This document shows positions 21,486-30,016 of a stretch of 64,000 bases of DNA, piece after piece (positions within the stretch are counted from its first letter, which is position 1; each line of letters begins with the position of its first letter). The position numbers and the translations under genes are program-made. Where the stretch lies: assembly GCA_016709545.1 (NCBI GenBank), contig JADJMO010000003.1:434001-498000 (forward strand), written 5' to 3'. This DNA comes from Myxococcales bacterium (GTDB taxonomy: Bacteria > Myxococcota_A > Polyangia > Polyangiales > JADJMO01). The notes under the pieces are model-generated. The model did no database searches. It was not told the DNA's origin and was given only the letters and a program-made list of their open reading frames with translations.

Positions 21486-21563
21486 TGAATAGATACGATG
21501 GGCCTTGCAAGCCAGAATGGCCGACAATCGAGCCCCGAACACGCAGATGCGTGAATAGATACG
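21486..21563. repeat. Pair of 12-bp direct repeats upstream of the HipA/YjjJ gene
   Basis: TGAATAGATACG occurs at 21486-21497 and 21552-21563, 66 bp apart, between the haem-protein stop codon and the toxin start. Both copies are AT-rich against a GC-rich background. They are plausible binding sites for the toxin's own HTH domain; this is inferred from position. Confidence 0.45.
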
Positions 21564-21574
21564 GAATGAATTCG

Positions 21575-22306
21575 CTAGGCGATCCGGTGGGCCACGTGCC
21601 CCACGAAGAACGGCCCCATCTTGGCGATGAACTCGCTCGTCTGGCGGGTCTTGCGCATCGTCTGGACGAGGTGCGACAGCGGGTGCAGCTCCTTGCCGAC
21701 GAGGCCGATGAGGAACTCGTTGTCCTCCGCGTCGAGGCCGTGGCACGCGAGGCGGACGTCGTGCGCGTGGCCCGACTGCCCGTAGGCGTGGCCGATCACC
21801 GCGTGCTCGCGCAGGATGCTGCCCTGCTCCTTCTCGTCGAGCTTGGCGAACGCGCCGGTGCGGCGCAGCGGGTACCAGATGTGCCACGGGTAGGCGACGT
21901 TCAGCACGTTGTCGACCGAGCGGCGGAGCAGCACGTGCTCGAGATCGGGCTCGTAGCCGTTCGAGTAGGCACGGCCGACCATGCCGTATTCGGGGACGAT
22001 CTCGGCGCCCGCGAGCGCGCCGTCCTCGAAGAGCGGCCGCACGTTGCGCACGAAGTGGGCCGGGTCCTCGCTCCACGTGAGCACGCCGAGGCCGCGCGGG
22101 TGCATCATGTCGGCGTAGATCACTGCGGGCACCTTGCGCTCGGTGAGCTCGGCGCGGGCCCGGTCGGCCGCGGCGGTCGGCTTGTCGACGCGCGCGACCA
22201 GGAGCTGCATGAACAGCCGGCGGTTCATGGACTGCCGCTCGCCGTCCGGCTTGCGGCCGCCGTATTCGTTGAGGTCGATGGTGGGGAGCCCGGGCTGTTC
22301 GGCCAT
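21575..22306 (-). CDS. Chlorite dismutase-family haem protein (coproheme decarboxylase/peroxidase-like)
   Basis: This 243-residue protein belongs to the Cld superfamily. Supporting motifs are GRAYSNGYEPDLEH, YPWHIWYPLRRTGAF, REHAVIGHAYGQSGHAHDV, and CHGLDAEDNEFLIGL, which carries the likely proximal haem His, then FIAKMGPFFVGHV at the C-terminus. In this superfamily HemQ decarboxylates coproheme, while other members act as peroxidases or chlorite dismutases; sequence alone does not settle which applies. Start is ATG 22306. It is divergent from hisZ across only 60 bp. Confidence 0.85.
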   Translation of the reverse strand: MAEQPGLPTIDLNEYGGRKPDGERQSMNRRLFMQLLVARVDKPTAAADRARAELTERKVPAVIYADMMHPRGLGVLTWSEDPAHFVRNVRPLFEDGALAGAEIVPEYGMVGRAYSNGYEPDLEHVLLRRSVDNVLNVAYPWHIWYPLRRTGAFAKLDEKEQGSILREHAVIGHAYGQSGHAHDVRLACHGLDAEDNEFLIGLVGKELHPLSHLVQTMRKTRQTSEFIAKMGPFFVGHVAHRIA

Positions 22307-22366
22307 CCCGCGTCCGTAGGAGAGCGAGCGCGGCGTGCCAAGCGCCGGCCTTGCCCCCGGCGAGTC

Positions 22367-23650
22367 ATGTCCAAGGCTGCCGCGCTTTCGATGGCTTCGC
22401 TCGAGCACCCTCTGCCCGCGGGCATGCGCGATCTCCTCCCCGAGGAGGCTGCCGCCCGCCGCGCCGTGGCGCGCGCGTTCCTCGGCCACGCCGAGCTGTT
22501 CGGCTACGAGCAGGTCATCCCGCCGGTGTTCGAGTACGCGCACACCATCGAGCGCGGCCTCGGCACCCTCGATCCGCGCGAGATCGTGCGCTTCGTCGAG
22601 CCCGAGACCGGCGAGGTCGTCGCGCTGCGGCCCGACGTCACGCCCCAGATCGCGCGCCTCGTCGCCACGCGCCTGCCGCACATGACCCCGCCCTACCGGC
22701 TCGCGTACGACGCCTCCGTCCTGCGCCGCCGCGTCGGCTCGCGCGCGCGCACCCACCGGCAGATCGCCCAGCTCGGCGTGGAGCTCCTCGGCGTGCGCTT
22801 CCTCGAGGGCGACACCGAGCTGCTCGTGCTCGCCGCCCGCGCGCTCTCCGCGATGGGCCTGCCGAGCTTCCAGATCGACCTCGGTCACGCCGACGTGTTC
22901 AAGTCGCTGGTCGCAGGGCTCGAGCCCGCGCGCGCCGAGGCCCTCGCCGTGGCGCTCGGCCACAAGGACCGCGCCGAGGTCGCCCGCCTCGCCGGAGAAC
23001 TCCCCATCGCCGCCGCGCTCGCCGCGCTCTGCGACCTGCACGGCGCGCCCGCGCTGCTCGAGTCCCTGCCGGCCGCGCTCCTCTCCTCACCCGCGGCGCC
23101 CGCGATCGCCGAGCTCCGGCAGCTCGTCTCGCAGCTCGGCAAGGAACTCGAGGGCGTGCCCGGCGTCACCCTCACCGTCGACCTCGGCGAGGTGCGCGGG
23201 CTCGCCTACTACACCGGCCCGTTCTACCAGGTGCTCGCGGAGGGCCCGGGCGTGCCCGTCGGCGCCGGCGGCCGCTACGACCAGCTCCTCGAGCGGTTCG
23301 ACTGCCCGCTGCCCGCGAGCGGCCTCGCGCTCGACGTCGACGCGCTCCTCTGGGCGCTGCGCGCCGCGAAGTCCCCGCTCCTCGTGCGACCGCGGCGCGT
23401 GGTCGTGCACGGCGTCGGCGCGCCGAGCCTCGCGCGGGCCCTCCGCGCGGCGCACGTCCCCGTGGCCGTCCTCGGCGGCGACGCGGCCGACGCCGCCCGC
23501 TACGCGGCGGACTGGTCGTACGCCCTGGTCGTCGACGCGCGGGTCCACGAGGTCTCGTTCGAAGACCGCGCCGGGTCGCGCACGAGCGTGCCCACCGCGG
23601 GCGCGTGCGCCGCCATCGTTTCTCGTCTCGGTTCCGAAGAGCGTTCCTAG
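22367..23650 (+). CDS. hisZ: ATP phosphoribosyltransferase regulatory subunit HisZ
   Basis: The product has 427 residues and resembles the class II histidyl-tRNA synthetase core: PAGMRDLLPEEAAAR at the start, VALRPDVTPQIARL (motif 2 region), and VRGLAYYTGPFYQVL followed by GAGGRYDQLLERF. It lacks a clear HisRS anticodon-binding domain signature and lies directly before purA, both typical of HisZ, which activates the short form of HisG in the first step of histidine synthesis. HisS is the main alternative. The 12-bp gap to purA indicates an operon. Start is ATG 22367; ATG 22391 is also possible. Confidence 0.85.
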   Translation: MSKAAALSMASLEHPLPAGMRDLLPEEAAARRAVARAFLGHAELFGYEQVIPPVFEYAHTIERGLGTLDPREIVRFVEPETGEVVALRPDVTPQIARLVATRLPHMTPPYRLAYDASVLRRRVGSRARTHRQIAQLGVELLGVRFLEGDTELLVLAARALSAMGLPSFQIDLGHADVFKSLVAGLEPARAEALAVALGHKDRAEVARLAGELPIAAALAALCDLHGAPALLESLPAALLSSPAAPAIAELRQLVSQLGKELEGVPGVTLTVDLGEVRGLAYYTGPFYQVLAEGPGVPVGAGGRYDQLLERFDCPLPASGLALDVDALLWALRAAKSPLLVRPRRVVVHGVGAPSLARALRAAHVPVAVLGGDAADAARYAADWSYALVVDARVHEVSFEDRAGSRTSVPTAGACAAIVSRLGSEERS

Positions 23651-23662
23651 AAGGAGTCTGTC

Positions 23663-24964
23663 ATGCGTGCGGGTGTCGTGATCGTGGGTGCGCAGTGGGG
23701 GGACGAGGGCAAGGGCAAGATCGTCGATCTGCTCACCGAGGACGCCGATCTGGTCGTCCGCTACGCCGGCGGCCCCAACGCGGGGCATACGCTGGTGATC
23801 CCCAACGACAAGGGCGGCCACGACAAGATCGTCGTGCGGCTCGTGCCGAGCGGCATCCTGCGCCCGAAGACCCGCTGCGTGCTCGGCCCGGGCATGGTCG
23901 TCGATCCGCAGGCGCTGGTCTCCGAGCTCGACGAGCTCGTGCAGAAGGGCGTGTGGAAGGACGGCGACAAGCGCCTCGTCCTCTCCGACCGCGCCCACAT
24001 GATCCTGCCCTACCACCGCCTGGTCGACGGCCTCCGCGAGAAGAACAGCAAGTTCGCGGTCGGCACCACCAAGCGCGGCATCGGCCCCGCCTACGAGGAC
24101 AAGGCGCGCCGCAACGGCGTCCACCTCGGCGCCCTCCGCGATCTGCCGCGCCTCGAGCGCCACGTCGCGCGCGCCCTCGAGGCCTGGAGCCCGCTCCTGC
24201 GCGAGGCGGGCGAGGCCATCCCCACGCCGGCCGAGATCGTCGCGGCCGTCACGCCGTTCGCCGCGCGGCTCGTGCCGCTCCTCGGCGACGGCTCCATCGT
24301 GGTCGACGACGCCCTGAACGCCGACGAGGTCGTGATCTTCGAGGGCGCGCAGGGCACCCTGCTCGACCTCGATCACGGCACCTACCCCTACGTCACGTCG
24401 TCCTCGGCGAGCGCCGGCGGCGCCTGCACGGGCGCCGGCGTCGGCCCCACCGCGATCGGTCGCGTCGTCGGGATCACCAAGGCCTACACCACCCGCGTCG
24501 GCGGCGGTCCCTTCCCCACCGAGCTCGACAACGCCATCGGCGAGCGGCTCCGCAAGGCCGGCGGCGAGTTCGGCGCGGTCACCGGTCGTCCGCGTCGCTG
24601 CGGTTGGCTCGATCTGCCCGCCCTCCGCTACGCCCGTCGCGTCAACGGCCTCACCGACCTCATCGTGACCAAGCTCGACGTCCTCACCGGCTTCGAGACC
24701 ATCGACATCTGCGTCGGCTACGACACGGCCGACGGCCGCGTGCGCGAGCTCCCCATCAACGACCTCGACCGTGCGACGCCGGTCTACGAGACCCTCCCGG
24801 GCTGGACGGAGTCGCTGTCGAGCGTCCGCGATCTCGCGGATCTGCCCCCCACCGCGCGGGCCTACGTCGACCGCATCGCCGCCGAGATCGGCCTCCCCCT
24901 CTCGATGATCTCGGTGGGTCCCGAGCGAGAAGCGACGATCTGTCTGCGCAACATTTTTGCGTAG
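23663..24964 (+). CDS. purA: Adenylosuccinate synthetase
   Basis: The protein has 433 residues and catalyses IMP + aspartate + GTP to adenylosuccinate, the first committed step to AMP. Clear signatures are the GDEGKGK loop (13-19), GGPNAGHT, GTTKRGIGPAYEDK, FEGAQGTLLDLDHGTYPYVT, and VTGRPRRCGWLDL. Length is normal for the bacterial enzyme. AGAAGGAG precedes the ATG at a good distance. It is cotranscribed with hisZ, and the haem-protein gene is divergent from that pair. Confidence 0.98.
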   Translation: MRAGVVIVGAQWGDEGKGKIVDLLTEDADLVVRYAGGPNAGHTLVIPNDKGGHDKIVVRLVPSGILRPKTRCVLGPGMVVDPQALVSELDELVQKGVWKDGDKRLVLSDRAHMILPYHRLVDGLREKNSKFAVGTTKRGIGPAYEDKARRNGVHLGALRDLPRLERHVARALEAWSPLLREAGEAIPTPAEIVAAVTPFAARLVPLLGDGSIVVDDALNADEVVIFEGAQGTLLDLDHGTYPYVTSSSASAGGACTGAGVGPTAIGRVVGITKAYTTRVGGGPFPTELDNAIGERLRKAGGEFGAVTGRPRRCGWLDLPALRYARRVNGLTDLIVTKLDVLTGFETIDICVGYDTADGRVRELPINDLDRATPVYETLPGWTESLSSVRDLADLPPTARAYVDRIAAEIGLPLSMISVGPEREATICLRNIFA

Positions 24965-25053
24965 AGGCTGTACTCCACGCCCCACGGTCCGTTCTCCCGA
25001 TCCGCGGTTTCCCCCGGGATCCTGGTTGGTCCAGCCATTGCTAGACTCTGGGC

Positions 25054-25236
25054 ATGGCAAACCGGGAAGGCTCAGGGCTCGACTTGCGGGATCTCATCCG
25101 CGACGACGCCTACGCGCAGCTCCGGTCCCGCCGCCGCGCGCTCCGTCACGGCGACACGGCCTCTCTGCAGGATCTCTACGCGGACTACCTGGCCCACGCG
25201 GACGACCTCGAGCCGTCGCACGGCAAGGCCGCCTGA
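25054..25236 (+). CDS. Small hypothetical protein (60 aa)
   Basis: A 60-residue, highly charged, helix-prone product (LIRDDAYAQLRSRRRALRHG, then a C-terminal ending in EPSHGKAA). It sits in the 300-bp gap between purA and the convergent mlaE. There is no recognisable family, and only a weak GGG-type site precedes the ATG. Confidence 0.45.
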   Translation: MANREGSGLDLRDLIRDDAYAQLRSRRRALRHGDTASLQDLYADYLAHADDLEPSHGKAA

Positions 25237-25264
25237 AGCACCGACACTGGCGTGACGCGCGCCG

Positions 25265-26104
25265 TCAGACGTCCGTCATCCACATGGTGATGATGTAGTT
25301 GGCGATCAAGATCGCGACCGCGGACTGCACGACGGCGCGGGTGGTCGCGAGGCCGACGCCCTTGGCCCCACCCGAGGCGTAGAAGCCCTGCTTGCAGGAG
25401 ATGACCGCGATGAGGAACCCGTTCACCCCGGACTTCACGAGGCCCATCATGACGTCGCGGGGCTCGACCAGCGTGCGCACGCGCTCGAGGAAGACACCCG
25501 GGTCGACGTTGAGCAGGCTCACCGCGACGGCGTAGGCGCCCGTCATGCCGACCAGCGTGAAGAGCACGCAGAGGCACGGCAGCATGACCACGGCGGCGAT
25601 CACGCGGGGGACGACGAGGTACTGCACGGGCGAGACGCCCATGGTCGCGATGGCGTCGATCTGCTCGGTGACGCGCATGTTGCCGAGCTCGGCCGCCATG
25701 GCGCTACCGGCGCGGCTCGTGACCATGAGCCCCGCGAACACGGGCGAGATCTCCCGCGTGAGCGAGATGGCGACGACGCCGCCGACCATGCCCTCGGCGC
25801 CGAAGCGGCGGAACCCGTAGACGGTCTGCAGCGCGAACACCATCCCGGTGAAGACGCCGGTGAGCGCGACGATGAAGAACGACTGCACGCCGACGAAGTC
25901 GAGCGAGGCGATCAGCTGGCGCACCCGGTACGGCGGGCGGATCGCCCACACGATCACGTTGACCGCGAGCAGCACCGTCGCGCCGACCGCGTCGAGGAAC
26001 GCGAGCGGAAGCTCGAGCACGCGCAGGAGCAGATCGCGCCACGCGAACTTCGGCGCGTCCTTGTCGCCTTCGCCGTCGGCGGCCTTCGTCTCGGGATCCG
26101 TCAC
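25265..26104 (-). CDS. mlaE: MlaE/YrbE-family phospholipid ABC transporter permease
   Basis: This 279-residue inner-membrane permease carries the family core: IVALTGVFTGMVFALQ, REISPVFAGLMVTSRAGSAM, ELGNMRVTEQIDAIATMGV, and CKQGFYASGGAKGVGLATTR near the C-terminus. In the Mla system MlaE works with the MlaF ATPase and the MlaD MCE protein to move lipids between membranes. Neither partner gene lies next to it; a MlaC-like gene is 9 kb away at 34330. Its stop is 28 bp from the convergent small ORF. Confidence 0.93.
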   Translation of the reverse strand: MTDPETKAADGEGDKDAPKFAWRDLLLRVLELPLAFLDAVGATVLLAVNVIVWAIRPPYRVRQLIASLDFVGVQSFFIVALTGVFTGMVFALQTVYGFRRFGAEGMVGGVVAISLTREISPVFAGLMVTSRAGSAMAAELGNMRVTEQIDAIATMGVSPVQYLVVPRVIAAVVMLPCLCVLFTLVGMTGAYAVAVSLLNVDPGVFLERVRTLVEPRDVMMGLVKSGVNGFLIAVISCKQGFYASGGAKGVGLATTRAVVQSAVAILIANYIITMWMTDV

Positions 26105-26119
26105 GGGTGCCGAGATCTC

Positions 26120-27322
26120 TCACACGCTCGTGCGCTCGTCGACCGCGCGACGCAAAGCCTCGGGATCGAAGGGCTTGCGGAGCACCCGGGACGCCATCGA
26201 GCGCAGGAAGCGCTCGGTCTCCGGGTCGAAGACACCCCCGGTGACGAACAGCACGCGGGGCGCCAGCGCGGGGCGGTTCTGCTCGATCCAGCGGTAGAGA
26301 TCGAGGCCACCGAGTCGCGGCATCTGGATGTCGGTGACGACCACGGTGATGTAGGGGTCGCTCTCGAGCAGGGCGACGCCGGCCACGCCGTCCGGTGCGG
26401 TCAGGACCTCGTGGTAGGGCGAGAGGGTGCGGCCGATCGCGCGCAGGATGCTCGGCTCGTCGTCGAGCACGAGCACCCGCGCCCGGGCGACCCGCGGCGT
26501 GGGCTGGCGACGCAGGGCTGGCATCGTCGACCCCGCAGCGTGCATGCGCGGCGCCGACGCTCCGCGGACGTCTTGCACCACGACGACCGAGCCGCCGTTC
26601 TGGAGCGGGTACGCAGCCGCGCGCAGCGGCTCGCCCTGGGGGCCGGTCAACGTGGTCCGCGGATGGTCGCCGACCGTGGGCAGGTGCTGGCCCGCGAACA
26701 GGGTGTCGGCCGGGCGACCGAACACGCTCGGACCGGTGCCGATCCGCTGGCGCAGCGCGCGGTTCACCTGGCGCACGCCACCCCCCGGATCCGTCACGAC
26801 GATCATCAGATCGAGCGCGTCGAGGAGTGCGAGGTGCTCCCGCTGCGAAGCCCGCAGCTCGCGCAGGGTGCCGATGCTCTGGACGGCCATGGCCGCGCTG
26901 TCGGCCACCTGGACGAGCAGCACGGCGGCTTCGGGCCCGAGCTCGAACGAGTCGTCACCGAGCACCACGAGGGCGCCCACCACCGCGTCGTGGGTGATCA
27001 GCGGGAGTCCGATGGCCTGGGTGCACTCGGCTCCGAAGAAGCCGTTGCGCTCGGCGTCCGAGAGGAGGGCGAGGGAGGCGCTTCGTCGCACCAGAGAGGG
27101 GACCTGCTCGGCGCCGATGGCCCCGAATCGAGCCGGACTGCCGCGAAGACACGCACCGACCTGCTCGAAGCGCCCGTGCGAGAGCCGCGCCAGCCACGCG
27201 CCGGAGCTTCCTGCCCCCCGGGCCACCGCCGAGCACGCCTCGTCGAAGGTGTCGTCCACCACGGCCGCCGCGAACGCCCGCTGGAGGGCGATCACCGCTT
27301 CGAGCCGGGCGACCTCGCTCAT
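26120..27322 (-). CDS. GAF-PAS-receiver signalling protein
   Basis: The 400-residue product consists of a GAF-like domain (about 5-155), a PAS-like domain (165-255, LDLMIVVTDPGGGVRQVN), and a C-terminal receiver (281-400) with Asp287/Asp288, the phosphoacceptor Asp331 (VVTDIQMPR) and Lys383 (RKPF). There is no histidine kinase or output domain, so it is probably a signal-receiving adaptor phosphorylated by a kinase elsewhere. Start is ATG 27322. It is divergent from the radical SAM gene and lies 15 bp upstream of mlaE on the same strand. Confidence 0.85.
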   Translation of the reverse strand: MSEVARLEAVIALQRAFAAAVVDDTFDEACSAVARGAGSSGAWLARLSHGRFEQVGACLRGSPARFGAIGAEQVPSLVRRSASLALLSDAERNGFFGAECTQAIGLPLITHDAVVGALVVLGDDSFELGPEAAVLLVQVADSAAMAVQSIGTLRELRASQREHLALLDALDLMIVVTDPGGGVRQVNRALRQRIGTGPSVFGRPADTLFAGQHLPTVGDHPRTTLTGPQGEPLRAAAYPLQNGGSVVVVQDVRGASAPRMHAAGSTMPALRRQPTPRVARARVLVLDDEPSILRAIGRTLSPYHEVLTAPDGVAGVALLESDPYITVVVTDIQMPRLGGLDLYRWIEQNRPALAPRVLFVTGGVFDPETERFLRSMASRVLRKPFDPEALRRAVDERTSV

Positions 27323-27457
27323 CCCTGATCTGTACGATGGGAGCGTCCAGACCGAAAGACTCCATCCAGGGGGGACGCTTGCGCCGAGATGGGCCAGAGT
27401 GGCTACCGGAACCACCGTCCCGCTCGATCGAGCCCTGGAGCATGCTACGCCCAGCGG

Positions 27458-28840
27458 GTGGGTCGTGTGCTCCTCGTATCGGCGAACCGAGAGCACCTGC
27501 CTGCGCCCGTCGTGCCCCTCGGGCTCCTCTCCATCGCCGGAGCGCTCCGGGCCGCCGGCCACGAGGTGGGCTTCGTGGACCTGTGCTTCGAGCGCGAGCC
27601 CCTCACGGCGTTGACGAGCGCGATTCACGCCTTCGCGCCCACCGTGGTCGGCCTCGGCCTCCGCAACCTGCACAGCAATGCGTACGACGGCACCGACCGG
27701 TTGGTCGCCGAGTACGAGGGCGTGGCGCAGGCGATCCGCGCCGCCACCTCGGCGCCGCTGCTGGTCGGTGGATCGGCCTTCTCGCTGCAGCCACAGCGGC
27801 TCCTCGCTGCGCTCGGTGCCGACCATGGTGTCGTCGGTGAAGGCGAGACGGCGGCCGCCGAGATCGTCGCTGGCCTCGACCGCAGAGAGCGACCCCCTCG
27901 GCTCGTACACGCGGCGGCCATCGCCGGTGCGCGGCGCGGCATCGACCTCGACTCGCTCGCGGGTCCCGCCCGCGACCTCGTCGACCCGCGCTACTACGCG
28001 TTCGACGGCACCGCCAACCTGCAGAGCCGCCGCGGCTGCGCGTTCCAGTGCGCGTACTGTGACTACCCGGACCTCGAGGGCCGCCGCGTGCGCGTGCGCT
28101 CGCCCGCCGCCGTGGCCGACGAGCTGTTCGCGCTCGCCGCCACGCCGGGGGTCACCCACGCCTTCTTCGTGGACAGCGTGTTCAACGTCCCCCGCTCGCT
28201 CACGCTCGCCATCTGCGACGCGATCGTCGCGCGCTTCGGGCGCACGCCGCCGCTGCCGTGGGTCTGCTACGCGTCGCCGTTCGGTCTCGACGACACGATC
28301 GTCGGGGCGATGGCGCGCGCGGGGTGCGTCGGCGCCGAGCTCGGCTCGGACTCCGCGGACGAGGGCGTGCTGCAGCGGCTCCGGAAGCCGTTCGGCCTCG
28401 ACGCGATCTTCGCCGCGCACGAGCTGTTCCGCCGCCACGATCTGCTCGACTGCCACACGTTCGTCCTGGGAGCGGAGAGCGTCCTCGGGCCCGAGAGTGG
28501 GCTCTCGCGGCTCGGTGGCGCGGCGCGGTGGAGCGAGTCGCTCGACGAGGCCCGGCGCACGCTCGCCACCATCGATCGGCTCGACCCCGACGTCGCTGCC
28601 TTCATCGTGTTCAGCGAGGACCGCGAGGAGCGCGGCCCGCACGCGGCGCACCTGCGCAAGGAGCTGCTCGCGCTGCTCGCCGTCGAGGCCCCGCGGCGAC
28701 CGGGGTGGATCGTGCCCGAGCTCGGGATCCGCTTCGGCGAGAAGCTCACGCGCACCATCCGGCGCTACGCGATCCGGGGCCCGGCGTGGCTCTACCTCGC
28801 GCGCCAGCGCCGCTCGGGCGTGCGCGGACTCGTGGCCTAG
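27458..28840 (+). CDS. B12-binding-type radical SAM protein
   Basis: The product has 460 residues. The N-terminal 140 residues resemble a cobalamin-binding Rossmann domain (VVPLGLLSIAGALRAAGHEV, VVGLGLRNLH, GADHGVVGEGE), although the usual DxHxxG is not obvious. The radical SAM cluster motif is Cys194-x3-Cys198-x2-Cys201 (RRGCAFQCAYCDYP). A long C-terminal part continues with PFGLDDTIVGAMARAG and ELGSDSADEGVL. I chose GTG 27458, since the 23 residues before it are not conserved-looking. The reaction is unknown; members make methyl transfers or rearrangements in secondary and lipid metabolism. Its TAG stop overlaps that of the convergent lipoprotein gene (CTAG). Confidence 0.87.
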   Translation: MGRVLLVSANREHLPAPVVPLGLLSIAGALRAAGHEVGFVDLCFEREPLTALTSAIHAFAPTVVGLGLRNLHSNAYDGTDRLVAEYEGVAQAIRAATSAPLLVGGSAFSLQPQRLLAALGADHGVVGEGETAAAEIVAGLDRRERPPRLVHAAAIAGARRGIDLDSLAGPARDLVDPRYYAFDGTANLQSRRGCAFQCAYCDYPDLEGRRVRVRSPAAVADELFALAATPGVTHAFFVDSVFNVPRSLTLAICDAIVARFGRTPPLPWVCYASPFGLDDTIVGAMARAGCVGAELGSDSADEGVLQRLRKPFGLDAIFAAHELFRRHDLLDCHTFVLGAESVLGPESGLSRLGGAARWSESLDEARRTLATIDRLDPDVAAFIVFSEDREERGPHAAHLRKELLALLAVEAPRRPGWIVPELGIRFGEKLTRTIRRYAIRGPAWLYLARQRRSGVRGLVA

Positions 28841-29199
28841 GGCACCTTCACGTCGACGGAGTCGCTCCGGTCGTTGCCGGACTCCTGCCAGATGTAGAGC
28901 ACGTCCTTGGACTGCGCCGGGATGGTCTCCGACCACGAGCCGTCGGCGGCCGCGCGGCTCGTGCGACCGCGGTCGAGGCGGAGGTTCCACACGGTCACGT
29001 AGGCGCCGGGCTGCGCCGAGCCTCGACCCCCGGTCAGGTGGACGTTGCCGTCGGCGTCGACGGCGCTGACGTCGGGCGCGCTGGGCGGTGGGATGGGCAG
29101 CGTGGGCGCGAGACAGCCCGCGACGCCGACCGCGAAGACGGCGAGGAAGGAGCGGAGAGCGCGACGGCGATCGACCACGGGTGTACCTGCCAACAGCAT
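28837..29199 (-). CDS. Small lipoprotein with Ig-like or carboxypeptidase-regulatory-like domain
   Basis: This 120-residue product has a lipobox (VGVAGC, Cys29) and a short beta-type domain (NVHLTGGRGSAQPGAYVTVW, then ADGSWSETIPA). That pattern resembles small Ig-like extracellular modules. Start at 29199 is tentative; a GTG at 29178 would give a shorter signal peptide. The stop overlaps that of the radical SAM gene. Confidence 0.6.
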   Translation of the reverse strand: MLLAGTPVVDRRRALRSFLAVFAVGVAGCLAPTLPIPPPSAPDVSAVDADGNVHLTGGRGSAQPGAYVTVWNLRLDRGRTSRAAADGSWSETIPAQSKDVLYIWQESGNDRSDSVDVKVP

Positions 29200-29250
29200 G
29201 ATCCGGGCCGAGGCCTACGTCGAGCGTTTTTCCTGCAGACTCCAGGATGA

Positions 29251-29301
29251 CTGCCAACCAGGGTGGCAGGGGTGGAGAGCGGCGACTCCGCCAGTTGGCA
29301 G
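29251..29301. repeat. Inverted repeat between two lipoprotein genes
   Basis: CTGCCAAC (29251-29258) and GTTGGCAG (29294-29301) form an 8-bp inverted repeat downstream of the lipoprotein gene ending at 29330. It could be a weak stem-loop terminator or an operator; there is no T-run. Confidence 0.3.
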
Positions 29302-29329
29302 AGCGCGTCGGCAGAATCGGTGGACGGGA

Positions 29330-30001
29330 TCAGTTTGCGGAGCTGGACGGGGCAGGGGGCGGGGCGGGGGGAGGCGCCTGCGAGGGCGTGGCCGACGCCG
29401 AGCCGCTGCCGTCCGGCGCGACCATCGGCTTGCCGGTGGCCATGTTGACCTCGTTCTTCAGGTAGCGCGCGCGCATCGCGTAGACGTCGGCGCCGAAGAG
29501 GAAGTCGCTCACGCACATGTTGGGCGGCAGCTCGATCTCGCCGCGCGGGGTGATCACCACTGCGTCGTCGTCGGGTCGGATGCGGCGGATGCGCCCGGCG
29601 TCCCACCAGCGGACGTGGAGGATGATCGGGCCGTCGTGGCCCTCGACCGACTCGATGATCTTGGGCGGGATGCCGGCGTATTCGTCGCGGAGCAGCTTCG
29701 CGAAGCGCTTGCGGGCGAGGTTGTCGGAGAGGACGTAGTTGCCCTCGCCGATCGTCTGGCCCTTGGCGTTGGTGGCCAGCGTCTCGTCGTTGGCCTTGGG
29801 CGCGGCGAGGTTCTCGGCGCGGCGCTCGTCGAAATACGGCTGGAGGTTGCACGCATCGTCGAAGGTGACCTCCTTGCCGGGGACGGCGCTGTCCCGCCGC
29901 GACCGCACCGAGCACGAGGCCAGGACGACGCCGACCAGCCCGAGACCCACGAGGGTGACCGCCTTGCGGACGCCCCACCCATTCCCTCCCAGGAGACCCA
30001 T
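29330..30001 (-). CDS. Lipoprotein of unknown function
   Basis: The product has 223 residues with a lipobox (GVVLASC) and a mature domain of about 160 residues containing KRFAKLLRDEYAGIPPK, GPIILHVRWWDAGRIRRIRP and PRGEIELPPNMCVSDFLF. It ends in a Ser/Ala/Pro-rich tail (SQAPPPAPPPAPSSSAN), probably disordered. It lies 15 bp downstream of the DUF6882-like gene on the same strand, so they are likely cotranscribed. No family is recognised. Confidence 0.75.
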   Translation of the reverse strand: MGLLGGNGWGVRKAVTLVGLGLVGVVLASCSVRSRRDSAVPGKEVTFDDACNLQPYFDERRAENLAAPKANDETLATNAKGQTIGEGNYVLSDNLARKRFAKLLRDEYAGIPPKIIESVEGHDGPIILHVRWWDAGRIRRIRPDDDAVVITPRGEIELPPNMCVSDFLFGADVYAMRARYLKNEVNMATGKPMVAPDGSGSASATPSQAPPPAPPPAPSSSAN

Positions 30002-30016
30002 GCCTCTTCTATATCA

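Noticed and set aside
22367..23650. Histidyl-tRNA synthetase (HisS)
   Set aside because: The C-terminal anticodon-binding domain signature is not evident and the gene sits directly before purA, as hisZ does. Some doubt remains until a second hisS is found.
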